Shown: positions 20,643 through 30,438 of the stretch, piece after piece | How positions within the stretch are numbered: position 1 is the first letter of the stretch | How the letters are laid out: each line of letters starts with the position of its first letter | Assembly: GCA_009192285.1 (NCBI GenBank) | Contig: WBVU01000003.1 | Span: 4,681,973 to 4,745,972, forward strand | DNA from: Morchella semilibera | Lineage: Eukaryota > Ascomycota > Pezizomycetes > Pezizales > Morchellaceae | Direction: 5' to 3' | DNA length: 64,000 nt | Position numbers and translations under genes: made by a program | The notes under the pieces: generated by a model | Databases searched by the model: none | The model's input: the letters and a program-made list of their open reading frames with translations, nothing else | Told to the model about the DNA's origin: nothing

Positions 20643-22920
20643 CTAATCCACCAGTTTTGTGAGGTAAACATTTGCTACTTGACCTCGCTCTCGGTGTATG
20701 CGTGCAACATCATTTCGATATGCTGCTTCGTAAACATTCTCGTCTGTAAGGGTGGGCGATTCACTAACGATTTCGGTATCCTCAGGCATTTGGTAATCAC
20801 TCCCAGTGCCAATGTGAAGTAAAAGTGGTTGGTCGACAGTGGGGGAGACTGCCTGAGCTTTCACTCCGTCTTTCTCTATTGGGTTGCCTCCTGTATCAGA
20901 GTCATCAATATTATTAATCTGGAACTTGGTACGATCGCTGTCATCCCCCTTCTTTGGCCCTTCAGGCGGATATTCAGACATGTCCGCGTCTTCAAGCTCG
21001 ATAGCCGAGTCCAGCCGCCTAGGTTTGCCTGGCAGAGCCTTGGCGACACTCTCCATAGATATAGTTTTACTCACACCAGATACCGCCAGCTTTTGCTCAA
21101 GATGCTTCCTGTTATCCGTGTTTAAGCTCCTAGACCGGTGTGGCAAATTATCATGGCCCGAGGCTGATACAAAGAGTGAACTATCCGACGGGGGCGACAA
21201 CGAACCCCTTGAGCGTCTAAACGTCAAGTGCTTGAGTTTTTTAACTGCTCTAACCTAAATTTTTGTATTAATAGCGTTTCTCCTAGAGTATAAGCGCAGT
21301 AGAAACATACAACTGCCATAACATTTCTAATGCTTTTGGTAATCGCCGACGCCACCTCTTGTTCATTAGGTATTGAGATGACATATGCAGTATTTTCCTC
21401 TACGGACAGAAGCATATCGTCGCCGTCTTTAGTGACCCATGGATGTTCCTTCAAATGGTTAGGAAACTACATTCTAAAGGATTTCACAACAGTACTCACC
21501 CGCAATTCTGGCATCGTTATCCTCTGGTTAGGGTTCTTTTCAAGAAGGCGTAGCAGAAGATTCTTAAGGCTCGGGTCTAAGTCTCTGGGGATAAAAACTC
21601 TGTAATTGTGAAGTATTAATAGAAGATAAGTTATATGGTTCTTTGGGCCTTACTCCTCGTTCTTGATAGCTTCGTAGAGTTCAATGACACCAGGGTTATT
21701 AAATGGAAGTCGGCCAAACAATAGGCAATACAGGGTAACCCCCATGGACCATATGTCTGCTGCTGTCCCGCTGACATCTCCGTGACCGGCGTAACAAAGT
21801 TCCGGGGGAAGGAAAGCAGGACTGCCCGCCGACTTGGCCGTGACCATCGGGGCCTTTTTCTCGAACATTTCGCTCACTCCAAAGTCCACAATCTTTAAGA
21901 CATCATCTTTCGACAACAGGAGATTATCAGGCTTGATATCACGATGCACAATTCCCTGTGAGTGTACTATAAAATAGTGAGTATATCGCCTTAAGGAATA
22001 ATATCTAAGGGGAAGGGACCCGACAGTATTCGATTCCCAAAAGCATGTCCCGGAACCATAATCTGCACTGCTCCTGCGAGTAGGGTTCGGCCACCTCATC
22101 TAAACCAACCTTCATAATGACTCCCTTTTCACACATTTCCAGAACGATATAGAGAGAATCACCCTCAGGATCATCCAGGACTTCAATAAGTTGCGCAACA
22201 TTTTCGTGATCTAACTTTTTTAGGATTGCAATTTCCTCTCGAATTAAGTAGAGGGGGTTTCCAGCTTCTTCTTTAGTGTGAATATCAGAAGCTGATTGTT
22301 TTTGCGACGGCATGGCAAGCAGCCCAGCTCGCCGCTGGGCTGCGTGTGGTCTTCGTAAAATATGGGACTGCGACCTCTTCCGAAGGCGAGATTTCGAAAA
22401 CTCTTTCATTGCCTGAGGGCGGACCCAATCACGTTTAGCATGGAGTGGACGCAACCAAGACAGTAAACAAAATTAAAGGGTCTCACATATTGCTTCCCTA
22501 TTTGGTCTTCAACGAGATGGACTGCCCCAAAGGATCCACGGCCTATCTCTTGCTTGATAGTGTATCTAAAATCAAGCTTTGTAAGAAAAGAGGCGCCTTG
22601 ACTTATGGGGTGACTACATATACCTACTGATTTATCCGGGCACCCTGTCCTCCATCTTCCTCGTCATCATAAGTTAGACACGCGTTCAGTGTTTCGCGTA
22701 TCGGTGGTCTACCGACTGACACTGTTCTTTGGTGGTGTCTCAGCGGTGATTGAAGAGAAGGCGAAGAAACATGCCGGACAACAGGGTGTCTAGTGGGCTG
22801 CGGGTGTTCCTCAAGGATTTGAGAGCTATTGATCGCGGGGTTACGAGTTGTGCCAGTTCGGGAGTTGTCCCTCACTACACCAGGGAATGAGAAGGCAGGA
22901 GCGAGAGAGGATATTCCCAT
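20643..22920 (-). CDS. ssp1: CaMKK/Ssp1-like protein kinase (upstream AMPK kinase type)
   Basis: Seven exons: 22628-22920, 22487-22565, 22025-22412, 21654-21966, 21500-21599, 21311-21448 and 20643-21254. The introns are 62, 74, 58, 54, 51 and 56 nt. All phases close to give 640 residues. Motifs are GRGSFG at 106-111, AMKEF (Lys 127), a basic Arg/Pro-rich insert right after it (RP insert, typical of CaMKK), LHSQGIVHRDIKPDN ending at 268, DFG at 281-283, and SAGSPAFLPPE in the activation segment. The tail after EHPWVTKDG and VVRAVKKLKHL is long, acidic and Ser-rich. Fission yeast Ssp1 and Aspergillus CmkC phosphorylate the AMPK/CaMK activation loop in the cytoplasm under low glucose, stress or Ca2+ signals. 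The third intron has a weak donor (GTCGGG), but its removal restores the conserved LHSQ motif. The gene lies 1.4 kb upstream of, and collinear with, the hal4-like gene. Confidence 0.87.
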
Positions 22921-23439
22921 GGGGAGAGAAGTTGTATAGTGTAAAGATAAAGAGATGTAGGCCTAAGCTGTGAATTAAGACAGTAAGCCGCTACCGCCTA
23001 CATACAACCACTTGAGATAAGTTTGGTCTGATAAGCAGATAGATAGATTAGATATGGTACCGCGCACGTTAAAGGTGACACCAAATTGTAGATATACCTA
23101 CATTACCGCCAGTCCGTATAAAAATATCAGACTGATTTTGAGACCGAGGCATGATTTGAGCATAATATGACATTTAGATGCAGAATCATCCTCAATCTTC
23201 CCTGATTGGGTAGTAACTCTGATACTTGGAGCCTATGAACATCCCAATCAGGCTCAATTAGGGGTACAGAGAAATCAGATTATCAAAAAATCGAGGGTTA
23301 GGGTTATGACTTAGAGATATCAGATCCTTCCTTCCTTCTACACCTTTATTTTTATCTCTCTGCCTTCACACCAACCGCAATTGAACATTCTATCATCGTC
23401 CGGACATGGGCTAATTGGGGAAGCAGACAGTGAATCAAG
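22921..23439. other. Promoter-side intergenic region of the CaMKK-like gene
   Basis: No gene. It contains a remnant of the TA-flanked hairpin MITE (23058-23110), and nothing else recognisable up to the Tc1-type transposon. Confidence 0.55.
23058..23110 (+). repeat. Degenerate remnant of the TA-type hairpin MITE
   Basis: TATGGTaCcGCGCaCgTTAA followed by AGGTGACA matches the 28-bp terminal repeat of the intact copy at 52429-52803. CCAAATTGTAGATATACC next to it matches the centre of that element. The copy has lost everything between and one terminus. Confidence 0.6.
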
Positions 23440-23441
23440 TA

Positions 23442-24790
23442 TTGCCGGGTGCCACAAGTAAGCGAACATTCAAATCGCAACAAAATCTCCTCAACGAACG
23501 CCTCAACCAACAGTCAAAACATATCGAGTCCCAATGCCACCCCAATATACACGGAAGTTAAGAAAAAGTCCTAGGCATAATCCTTTGCCTACAACCCACC
23601 TGACTCCCTACCAGAGAGGCCAGATTGATGGCATGCGCTCTCAGGGTGTACCTTTTAGAGAGATCTCCCACAATCTCTCTATTCCCCTCTCTACGGTGGC
23701 TTCAAATTTCAAAGCCAACCCAAATCGCAAGGAGGGAAAGGAAAAATCTAGGATAGGAGCTCCTAGAAAAACATGTAGAAAGCAGGATGAACAGATCTTG
23801 GAGTCAGCATTACAAAAACGGGAACAAACCTGCGAGGATATACGTGACACGATCGCTCCTGCAGTCTCTATCACCACAATAAAACGTCGGTTACGCGAAA
23901 AAAATCTAAGAAAGTGGCAGAAGAAAGAGCGAACACGATCAGATGAAGGAAATGCAAGAGAACGATTAGAATGGGCAATGGAGCATAGGAATTGGACAAA
24001 ATGAATGTGGAAAAATAAATGTATATGGGGGTGATGAGGTGACGGTAGAGAGGGGTGGTGGAAAACAACGAGAATGGATATTCCGCTACTCTAGAGAAAA
24101 ATGGACAAAGGATAATATCGAGCCTTTGCCTAGGATGAATGAACAGAAGGTAACCCAGATAATGACTGGCTATTTTTTTGGCAGGAAGTATGGTTTATTT
24201 TTACCTGTTTTTCCAGACGCCGAGTCTCGTGGAGGGGGTGTTACTTCCCGTAGTCTTATTTCAGTCATGGACGCATATTGGCTAGATATTTGGGATGATA
24301 TTAAGAGAGAGAATATAGAAGAGGAGGTCTATCTTATCATTGACAATGCGAAGACACATCTGCCCCTTAAGAGATGGCTGGAAGAGAAGAGTGTTTTGCT
24401 AAAATCCATTCCTGCTTATTCTCCAGATCTCAACCCTATCTTGCATGTTTGGGCTCTGATTAAAGGTAAAATGAATAAGGTATATCCTAGGCTCTATAAG
24501 GCCCAAGGACCGGATGTGAGAAAGGAAATTGAGGAAGCTATTGAACATTGTTGTGAATTGTTGAAACCGGAGATATTTGAGTCTTTAGCAGAATCAATGG
24601 TTCACAGGGTTCAGGCAGTAATTAATGCTGAAGGATGGTATACAAAGTATTAACCTGTATTTAATTTCATTATCATCATGTTTTTATTGATTTACAACGT
24701 CAATGGTGGTTGTGATAGTCGTGGATGTCAACCTCTGTCGTGGGAACCTCGTTGTGATGTGAATGTTCGCTTACTTGTGGCACCCGGCAA
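23442..24790 (+). mobile_element. Tc1/mariner-like DNA transposon
   Basis: 1349 bp bounded by TA on each side (23440-23441 and 24791-24792). Terminal inverted repeats start TTGCCGGGTGCCACAAGTAA and are identical over 31 bp (23442-23472 and 24760-24790), then similar for about 10 more bases. One disrupted transposase lies inside. The near-perfect ends suggest a young or recently trans-mobilised copy. Confidence 0.93.
23534..24653 (+). pseudogene. Tc1/mariner transposase, frameshifted
   Basis: The first part (23534-24004, 156 aa) holds the paired helix-turn-helix DNA-binding domain (TPYQRGQIDGMRSQGVPFRE, then VSITTIKRRLREK). A one-base shift near 24000 moves the rest into another frame (GDEVTVERGGG, then a 204-aa open stretch to 24653) with the DDE domain. 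Visible catalytic positions are the Asp of GDEVTVERG (about 24033) and the Asp of IIDNAKTH (about 24344). The expected third acidic residue in SPDLNPI-E-HVW reads SPDLNPILHVW (near 24440), so Leu replaces Glu and the enzyme should be inactive even without the frameshift. Its intact form would cut at the terminal repeats and insert at TA. Confidence 0.88.
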
Positions 24791-24792
24791 TA

Positions 24793-25132
24793 CATCAGCA
24801 AGACTTCATTTGTCTCCTGATGTCTCCTGAGCCTCAAGAGACTCAAAAAATCTCCAGGAGTCTCAGGAGACTCTCAGGATACCCAGGAGCCTATCAGCAA
24901 ACTCAACTTTTGACTGGAGTCTCCCAACAGTTTCCCGGATCTCCTGAGAGTCTCCTGCCAGTGGGACTCCTGGATATTTTTTGAGTCTCCCGAGGTTCAG
25001 GAGACATCAGGAGACAAATAAAGTCTTGCTGATGAAACTGTTGGGAGACTCCAGTTATAAGTTGAGTTTCAAGTTGCTGATGAATATCTAGGGGTCTCAG
25101 GAGACTCCAGTCACAAGTTGAGTTTGCTGACG
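24793..25132. mobile_element. Composite of the 137-bp MITE family (three copies, one nested)
   Basis: Begins CATCAGCAAGACTTC directly after the TA that ends the Tc1-type element, and ends TTTGCTGACG. A full inverted copy (24892-25034, starting TATCAGCAAACTC) is nested inside the first. A partial third copy follows at 25083-25132. TA at 24791-24792 and 25133-25134 serves as the 2-bp duplication of the whole composite. Confidence 0.8.
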
Positions 25133-25418
25133 TAGCAAATCTCTACAACTTGATTTCTTTCCATCTCTATGACTTCATCTACGTATTCCCTCTCAATCAA
25201 TAATAATTATCTCTATGATACGAATTAATCAAGAAATTAGGCACCCAATCCAACAGATTCGGGACCCAATCCAGTGAATTTAGCACTGAGAGCAAATTTA
25301 GCACCTGATCCAGTGAACTCGGCGAGTCCAAATGAACTGTAACGGAATACTATTAATTGAGACGTAATGTGACAGGTGGCAATGGTAGCACAGGAGAATT
25401 TCAGGAGCACAGCCAGGA
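25133..25418. other. Non-coding spacer with short imperfect repeats
   Basis: The phrase AATCCARTGAA/AATCCAACAGA recurs at about 25250-25320. The last 75 bases resemble a garbled LTR-A end (TGTGACAGG...AGGAGCACAGCC). No gene. Confidence 0.4.
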
Positions 25419-25868
25419 TATCACGGAGCGAAGCGAGGGTGAAGTCGAGACTGGCCAAGGTATACCACCAAAGCAGAGCGAGTTGCGGCAAGACAAACGA
25501 AGCGGCAAGGTAGAGCGAGGCAGGGTGTATTGGGTCACTAAGGACAGGGCACGAAGCAGAAACCAGAGTAGGGAACTAGAAGTCCCAAAGTTTGCATAAC
25601 GTAATTGACAGGAAGGTTGTGTGAAGAAGAAAGAAAAGAAAGAAAAGTCCTATAAGCGAAGGAGAGAGCTCCCTATATATAGCCCTAAAATCCCTTCACT
25701 GACTCATCCCATAAAAACCCGTAGAACTCCAAAGAATCCTTCTATTAGAAATACATGTATACCGTTGACTCCTAGAACCCCTGTAACGGAAACTCATAGA
25801 ACACCATAGAAAACCCCTGACTAATCCTTCTTCCCGCAACGTCACTAAATATGCTCCACGCAGTGATA
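25419..25868 (-). mobile_element. Second LTR-G copy
   Basis: Begins TATCACGGAGCG, ends CGCAGTGATA, 450 bp, and aligns along its length with the copy at 15887-16336, including CCCTATATATAGCCC. It separates the pol start of the element to its right from unrelated sequence. No matching target duplication was found. Confidence 0.75.
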
Positions 25869-26330
25869 ATTATGATGGGATAAAAGAATCTTTATTTTGA
25901 GAAATTGAACACGTTACGACTAATTGATTCCCATCCATATCCTTCTCCGAAACTGAAAACCCAGAAAGCGAAATCCGAAACCAATCCTTAAACCGTCCCT
26001 GGAGTGAGCCACTCAGTCCAGGGAAAAATCATTTAACGCCTCATCGCCGGAGGCTTCTTCATTTTCTTCATTTTTAACATCAACCCTTGCTCCCCTCATC
26101 CTGGGCGCTGGGTTTCTGGGAGCCGGCGCCTGCGGGCATTCCCTAACAAAGTGTCCACCTTGACCATAATAAAAACATTTATTTTTTACGCGACGGGCCT
26201 CTCTCTCCTGAGGCTCCGGGCGGCTACGACCAAACGACAAATCCATTGGGGCCAAGCCTTTGGGCGCATGGGACGGGTGAGCAACTGCAGGTGGGTTGGG
26301 GCGAGCGGGAGCTTGGTAACTAAGAGCAGG
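25869..26330 (-). pseudogene. Gag C-terminus and pol start of a deleted family A-like element
   Basis: On the minus strand about 110 gag residues are open (APMDLSFGRSRPEPQEREAR, then the knuckle CFYYGQGGHFVREC, then an acidic tail). The pol start follows (MDGNQLVVTCSISQNK) before LTR-G cuts in. The second Cys of the CCHC knuckle is Tyr, which should prevent zinc binding. The gag N-terminus is missing: the fragment runs straight into the LTR-A at 26335, so roughly 0.9 kb of leader and capsid was deleted. Confidence 0.8.
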
Positions 26331-26604
26331 TGGGTGTGACGCAGTAACCCAACGCGAAGAAGAAGATGACAATGATGATGCAGAGGGACTCGAGGAGCAC
26401 AGTCTACGCGACGAGGAGACCAATGAAGACGGGGGCAACACCGGGCAGGCACGAGCACAGGCACCGGCGAAGGCAACGGCAAGAGCAAGGGCACAAGAGC
26501 ACAGAGCAGGGAGAGTGAGGACCGAATGGACCTCAACGAGAACAATGAGAGGTACTATGGGTTTCCTCTTGTCAGAGGGTCAAATCTTTAACACAAGAGG
26601 CTAT

Positions 26605-27622
26605 TGTTACGGGCATGAGAAAAGGAACCCGAAGACTGAAAGAGGAGGACCCTCCCCACGCTACTACGCTGCTAAAAGTCTCTATGTCCCACTGGGCGTG
26701 CCAGAGAGGCACGGTGTTGCCAGTATGGAGCCCAGTGCGGAGTTGCGGAATCCCTAGTTAACGAACCTGTTTTCGACCCCTGAAATAACCCCCGGAGCGT
26801 CAAAGCGCCGGCACAGTCGCTCAGGACACCGGTGGGTATATGAGGGGGCAACAGTGCGAGTTTGGAGTCAATCGGACCATATTTGATCGAATGGCGAAGG
26901 TCGTAAGAAAGCTCACACTGGTGGCGCCTCTGGGGAAGGTAAGACTACCCGACTCCTCCGGTACCGATCGTTAGCAGTCCTAATGTTGAGCTATGCTCCG
27001 TGGTGATAGGTAATGATGTCGGGAAAGAGTTGGCGAGCGAAGTCGAGCCCGGTACCGGGATGTTATCAGGTAGGCTAACTTCGAAGACTCCTCATGACCA
27101 CCGACGCAGGCTGAGTGCATGCAGCAAACGGGTTGTTATCTATAAACAGGATAGAGCGTGAGGGATTTTCTGGGATTAGAGATCAGGGGTATTTTAGATG
27201 GTGGGATAGATTTGGCGTTTGGTTGTCTTGGCGTATTTTCAGGGTCTTCGTGGTTTCGCACTTGTTGTTTGTATCTATAATGTTTAGTCCGCGTGACATT
27301 GCGCGGGATATAAATACTGTGTCATTCTCCGACTTTGTTGAAATCATCAGCGACGAAGAAAGAGTCTTATCGATATAATCACTATTACTTTATGCTTTAT
27401 ACTTTGTCTTCGAAGAATTTATCAAGTGACCTGGAAACTCCACCTCGAACCATCTTCGTACTTCAGGACCGTTTGCATACTGAAAGGACTAGCATCGAGC
27501 GATCGAGACTCTAGGCTGGTTAAGACTGAGGAGACCTTGTTCCTTACTGCCTTTGCGATTAGCGTTTCAAACTCTAAGCTCTTTACTTGACTACTCGGGT
27601 TGCTTGGTGTAACACCCTAATA
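26605..27622 (+). mobile_element. Solo LTR-F
   Basis: 1018 bp, TGTTACGGGCATGAG...GTAACACCCTAATA, with a perfect target duplication GCTAT (26600-26604 and 27623-27627). It has a TATA box GGGATATAAATAC at about 27308. Its 3' end is TA rather than CA. The 87-codon open frame inside has no recognisable domain. Confidence 0.88.
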
Positions 27623-27687
27623 GCTATGGCTTAGGAATAGGACTAGATTCCTATGTACCGAGATAACAGGAAGACGAGACAGATAGA

Positions 27688-27824
27688 CATCAGCAAGACT
27701 TCATTTGTCTCCTGATGTCTCCTGAGCCTCAGGAGACTCAAAAAATATCCGGGGGTCTCAGGAGACTCTCAGGAGACCTGGGAGACTGTTGGGAGACTCC
27801 AGTCACAAGTTGAGTTTGCTGATG
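27688..27824 (+). mobile_element. 137-bp MITE, copy in LTR-A
   Basis: CATCAGCAAGACTTC...GTTTGCTGATG, exactly 137 bp, flanked by GA on both sides (27686-27687 and 27825-27826). The host LTR reads through when it is removed. Confidence 0.88.
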
Positions 27825-28136
27825 GAAAAGAAAGAAAGAACTAAGGAAAACTTCTATCCACGCTATTTAACGCCCCTCCTTCACCAGTCCGCTATGACTC
27901 ATCCATCACTTCATAGAAACCCGTAGACTCGGAAGCCTATCGCTACTACACCTCATATTCCTCCCCACAATCTCCTACTATTTACATTACAAATCCATCA
28001 AGCCATTGGACCTCCTGGGACCCAATGGCGGCACCCTCCTCCTTAACACACCCCTTCCTCGCTTAACAATACCCTAACAATCATAACAGCGCTTCGACTA
28101 CCGAATCCTCGGGACCGATGCCAAGACGCCGGGACA

Positions 28137-28745
28137 AATGTATGTCCATGGTCTCTGGGGAATCGGTAGGGGACGAAGAACATTAGCAAGATATTCCAAG
28201 TCTCAGGAGATTAAAGGGGTCTCAGGAGACTCAGGAGACTGTCAGGAGACTCAGGAGACTCCAGTCATAAATGGTAAACCTTGCTGATGAACTCCATAGG
28301 GGGCGTGGCGAGCCGTCTTACTACGACTACAGGTATGGCAGTTCCTAACATAGCGGTTCACCGTGTTGCGCATCCCTAGCCAATAGTAGGAGCGGGCGAG
28401 AAGCTGGAAGGTTTTGGCTTTCCCGGGCTGGCCTGCTGACGGAGCATCATAGTGTTGCTAAAGCAGATACAGCTACAGGGTCGTATCATCTAGTACAAAG
28501 AGCTTCCCGCGATAGGTCAGGAGGCCCTTTCTCGTCGAGCATCCTGCCAGGGTAATTTCTCGAGAGTGCCTAACGCCGTTTCAGAGAAGTTCTAGGATCT
28601 TAGTTGGGAATGAGTCAGTGACATAAGCCTGTTCAAAAAGTTTTTCTAGGGGTGACTGTCCTCAGACAGCCGGAATGGCTGCCAACAAACCCAAATTCTG
28701 GGACTTAAACACTGTCTGACTTTGCTGCGTTAGGCGTTCATCCCC
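28137..28745 (-). pseudogene. Element C integrase fragment (left of element B)
   Basis: The minus-strand reading gives integrase parts: the HHCC finger region with RYVRNCHTC-like sequence (about 28330-28370) and YGVLRPLPIPQRPW next to LTR-A. At the right edge it reads GDERLTQQSQ, which joins in frame with STEGD on the far side of element B at 34632. This proves that 28137-28745 and the sequence from 34627 onward were one gypsy element. Confidence 0.85.
28181..28289 (+). mobile_element. Short, diverged copy of the 137-bp MITE
   Basis: CATTAGCAAG...CCTTGCTGATG, 109 bp, with AA flanks (28179-28180 and 28290-28291). It interrupts the integrase frame of element C, which continues on both sides. 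Confidence 0.75.
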
Positions 28746-29340
28746 TATCACGGCGTATCACGGAGTTCGCAGGAGAGGAGGATATTCGGGAATGGGTTTT
28801 GGGTTGCGGTGTTTTTCTTTTTTTGGGTTCTTGGAGTTTTCTATGGGTTTCCGTTACACGATGTTATGAGTCATGATTGTACAGGGATTAGGAGGGGTAT
28901 ATATATACGTTGCTACAGATCTTCCCTTTGTTCTTTTCTTTCTCTTTTCTTTTCTTACGTGTTCTTCCTGTTGTCAACCCTACGGTTTAGTTTCGTCTCG
29001 TCTTGTGTCTTTAGTCTCTGAATATATTACGTCATAACCATAGTCTTCGCCAAGACCCCTCGGGTCTTCCATAGTACCTCGTCTCGCCTCGCTCTGTCTT
29101 GTCTCGTCTCGTTTTGCTTCGCCTCGCCTTGCCTCGCCCATAGCCCATGACCGTAGTCCGTGTCGTCTACTGGTACCTTCGTCTCCACGTCTTCGTCAGA
29201 GAGGCCATCTGGACCCTCTGCCCCACAACTCTGCTCCTCGGTTAGGTTCTCTCGTCCTTGTCTCTCGTCCTCGTCCCTGTTTCTGCCTCGGTTGTGTACC
29301 TCGGCCCTCTTGTCTGTTGTCTCCGTGTTGCTCCGTAACA
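28746..29340 (+). repeat. 5' LTR of element B
   Basis: 595 bp, TATCACGGCG...CTCCGTAACA. The 5' end is TA, not TG, and is fixed by the target duplication. It contains a TATA box (GTATATATATACG, about 28899) and the site ACGTGTTCTT (28957-28966). The last third is rich in TCTCGTC/GCCTCGC repeats. Confidence 0.95.
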
Positions 29341-29342
29341 CT

Positions 29343-29352
29343 AAGAACACGT
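29343..29352 (+). promoter_or_regulatory. Candidate self-priming primer-binding site of B
   Basis: AAGAACACGT, two bases after the LTR, is the exact complement of ACGTGTTCTT inside the LTR, about 57 bp past the TATA box. Spacing and logic match element A2 although the sequence differs. Confidence 0.7.
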
Positions 29353-29402
29353 CTCCTCCGCCGACCTACACAACGCCCCCGTTTCGCCTCGCTCCGGTCA
29401 TA

Positions 29403-30365
29403 ATGACCGACCTTAGTTGGGATGTCCCTATGGGGGACTGCCCCAACCCTATCTTCTTTTCTCCCGGCCCCCTCGAGTGTTTTTTCCCTGAACGAAAGGG
29501 ATTTTGCCATCTCGCTCTCATCCCCCAGTCCCACTGGTTCGACCTTGGCTGTCGCCTTGGTTCGGACCCCCATGTCCACCTCCTCCGTCAGTACGCCCTC
29601 TCTCATGGTCTCAAGCGCGCCGATGCCCACTGGGCTAGGGCAACTTTTACTCAGACCGCTCCGGGGAAACTCCACGTGGGAACCCCCACCACCGACGATT
29701 CTTGCCCCGCCCACGACTCCGAAGCGATCATTCGTGGCCTCAGGGACCCCGTCCTGGCCCAATACACCATCGGTCGCCCTGTTGATGTTCCCGCCCCACG
29801 TACCCTGACCGAGAGACTCGCCGAGTTCTTGAAAACCTTTGGCCCGGTTGAGGAGGATTTCGGGTACGAGCTGACTGAGGCCCATACCCTTATCGCCGAA
29901 GCCCTTGTTGCCCTGACCGCCCCTATCGATGTCGCCGCCCTCGTCCCCGAAGAACCAGCCGTATGTACGGCCCACGATGAGGTTATTACAAACCTTAGTG
30001 CCAAACTCGAGGCCGCCGAAGATAAGGCCGCCGACCTCTGGTCCCGCATGTGTGAGGCCCAGGAGGAATCAATGGAGGCTATCGAGAACCTCCAGGAAGA
30101 TGTGACCTCCCTCACAGCTGAGAAGGAGGAGTTTCGTTACCGCCTGGCCTTACACCAGGAAGCCCTTGCCGATGCCGACGTCATCATTGCTGATCTTCGC
30201 CGCCGCCTCCCTCTTGCCGCCTCTAATGCTACCAGGGAACCTACTTCAAAGCCTCGCTACCTCGCCCCTCGCTCCCAGGATCCCCGCACCTTCGACAACT
30301 GGCGTAAAGCACCAGTTGAATCAGTGATTACCAAGCCGGCGTTAAAAGGTCAGCCCCTTTGGTAG
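29403..30365 (+). CDS. gag: Atypical Gag of element B
   Basis: A 320-residue frame starts with ATG 63 bp after the LTR. An earlier in-frame ATG at 29160 lies inside the LTR and would probably be upstream of, or too near, the RNA start. The N-terminal half is unlike that of A2. A coiled-coil stretch lies at about 190-280 (NLSAKLEAAEDKAADLWSRM, then ENLQEDVTSLTAEKEE), and the end is ALKGQPLW. No capsid core like the A2 KLTANLDRFPTAAQQLAY segment and no CCHC knuckle can be seen. Element C gag has a comparable coiled coil followed by those domains, so B gag looks internally deleted after RSQDPRTFDNWRK. It may depend on Gag from relatives, or be a divergent form. Confidence 0.75.
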   Translation: MTDLSWDVPMGDCPNPIFFSPGPLECFFPERKGFCHLALIPQSHWFDLGCRLGSDPHVHLLRQYALSHGLKRADAHWARATFTQTAPGKLHVGTPTTDDSCPAHDSEAIIRGLRDPVLAQYTIGRPVDVPAPRTLTERLAEFLKTFGPVEEDFGYELTEAHTLIAEALVALTAPIDVAALVPEEPAVCTAHDEVITNLSAKLEAAEDKAADLWSRMCEAQEESMEAIENLQEDVTSLTAEKEEFRYRLALHQEALADADVIIADLRRRLPLAASNATREPTSKPRYLAPRSQDPRTFDNWRKAPVESVITKPALKGQPLW

Positions 30366-30438
30366 AAATTGGCACACCAAAGGGGCTAGTCCCGCCACCC
30401 ACTTTTGTTCTTTCCGCTGCGCCGTTTCCGAAGACAGA

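Larger units (their letters stand above)
26335..28136 (-). mobile_element. LTR-A (5' LTR of the deleted element), split by LTR-F and a MITE
   Basis: Inverted LTR-A from TGTGACGCAGTAACCC to GACGCCGGGACA. Removing LTR-F (26605-27622) and the 137-bp MITE (27688-27824) restores a standard LTR. The outer flanks differ (gag on the left, element C integrase on the right), as expected for a 5' LTR whose distal partner is gone. Confidence 0.85.

Noticed and set aside
26605-27622. LTR-F as a structural RNA gene or a protein gene
   Set aside because: Perfect 5-bp duplications at two loci, a TATA box and the inverted nested copy show it is an LTR. Open frames differ between copies.
27688-27824. Repeated GTCTCCTGAG units as a CRISPR array or satellite
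   Set aside because: Units are not regularly spaced with unique spacers. They belong to a discrete 137-bp element with inverted ends.
29160-29402. Longer start for element B gag inside the 5' LTR
   Set aside because: The same sequence is LTR and is repeated at 34446. The ATG at 29403 just after the leader matches the position of the gag start in A2.
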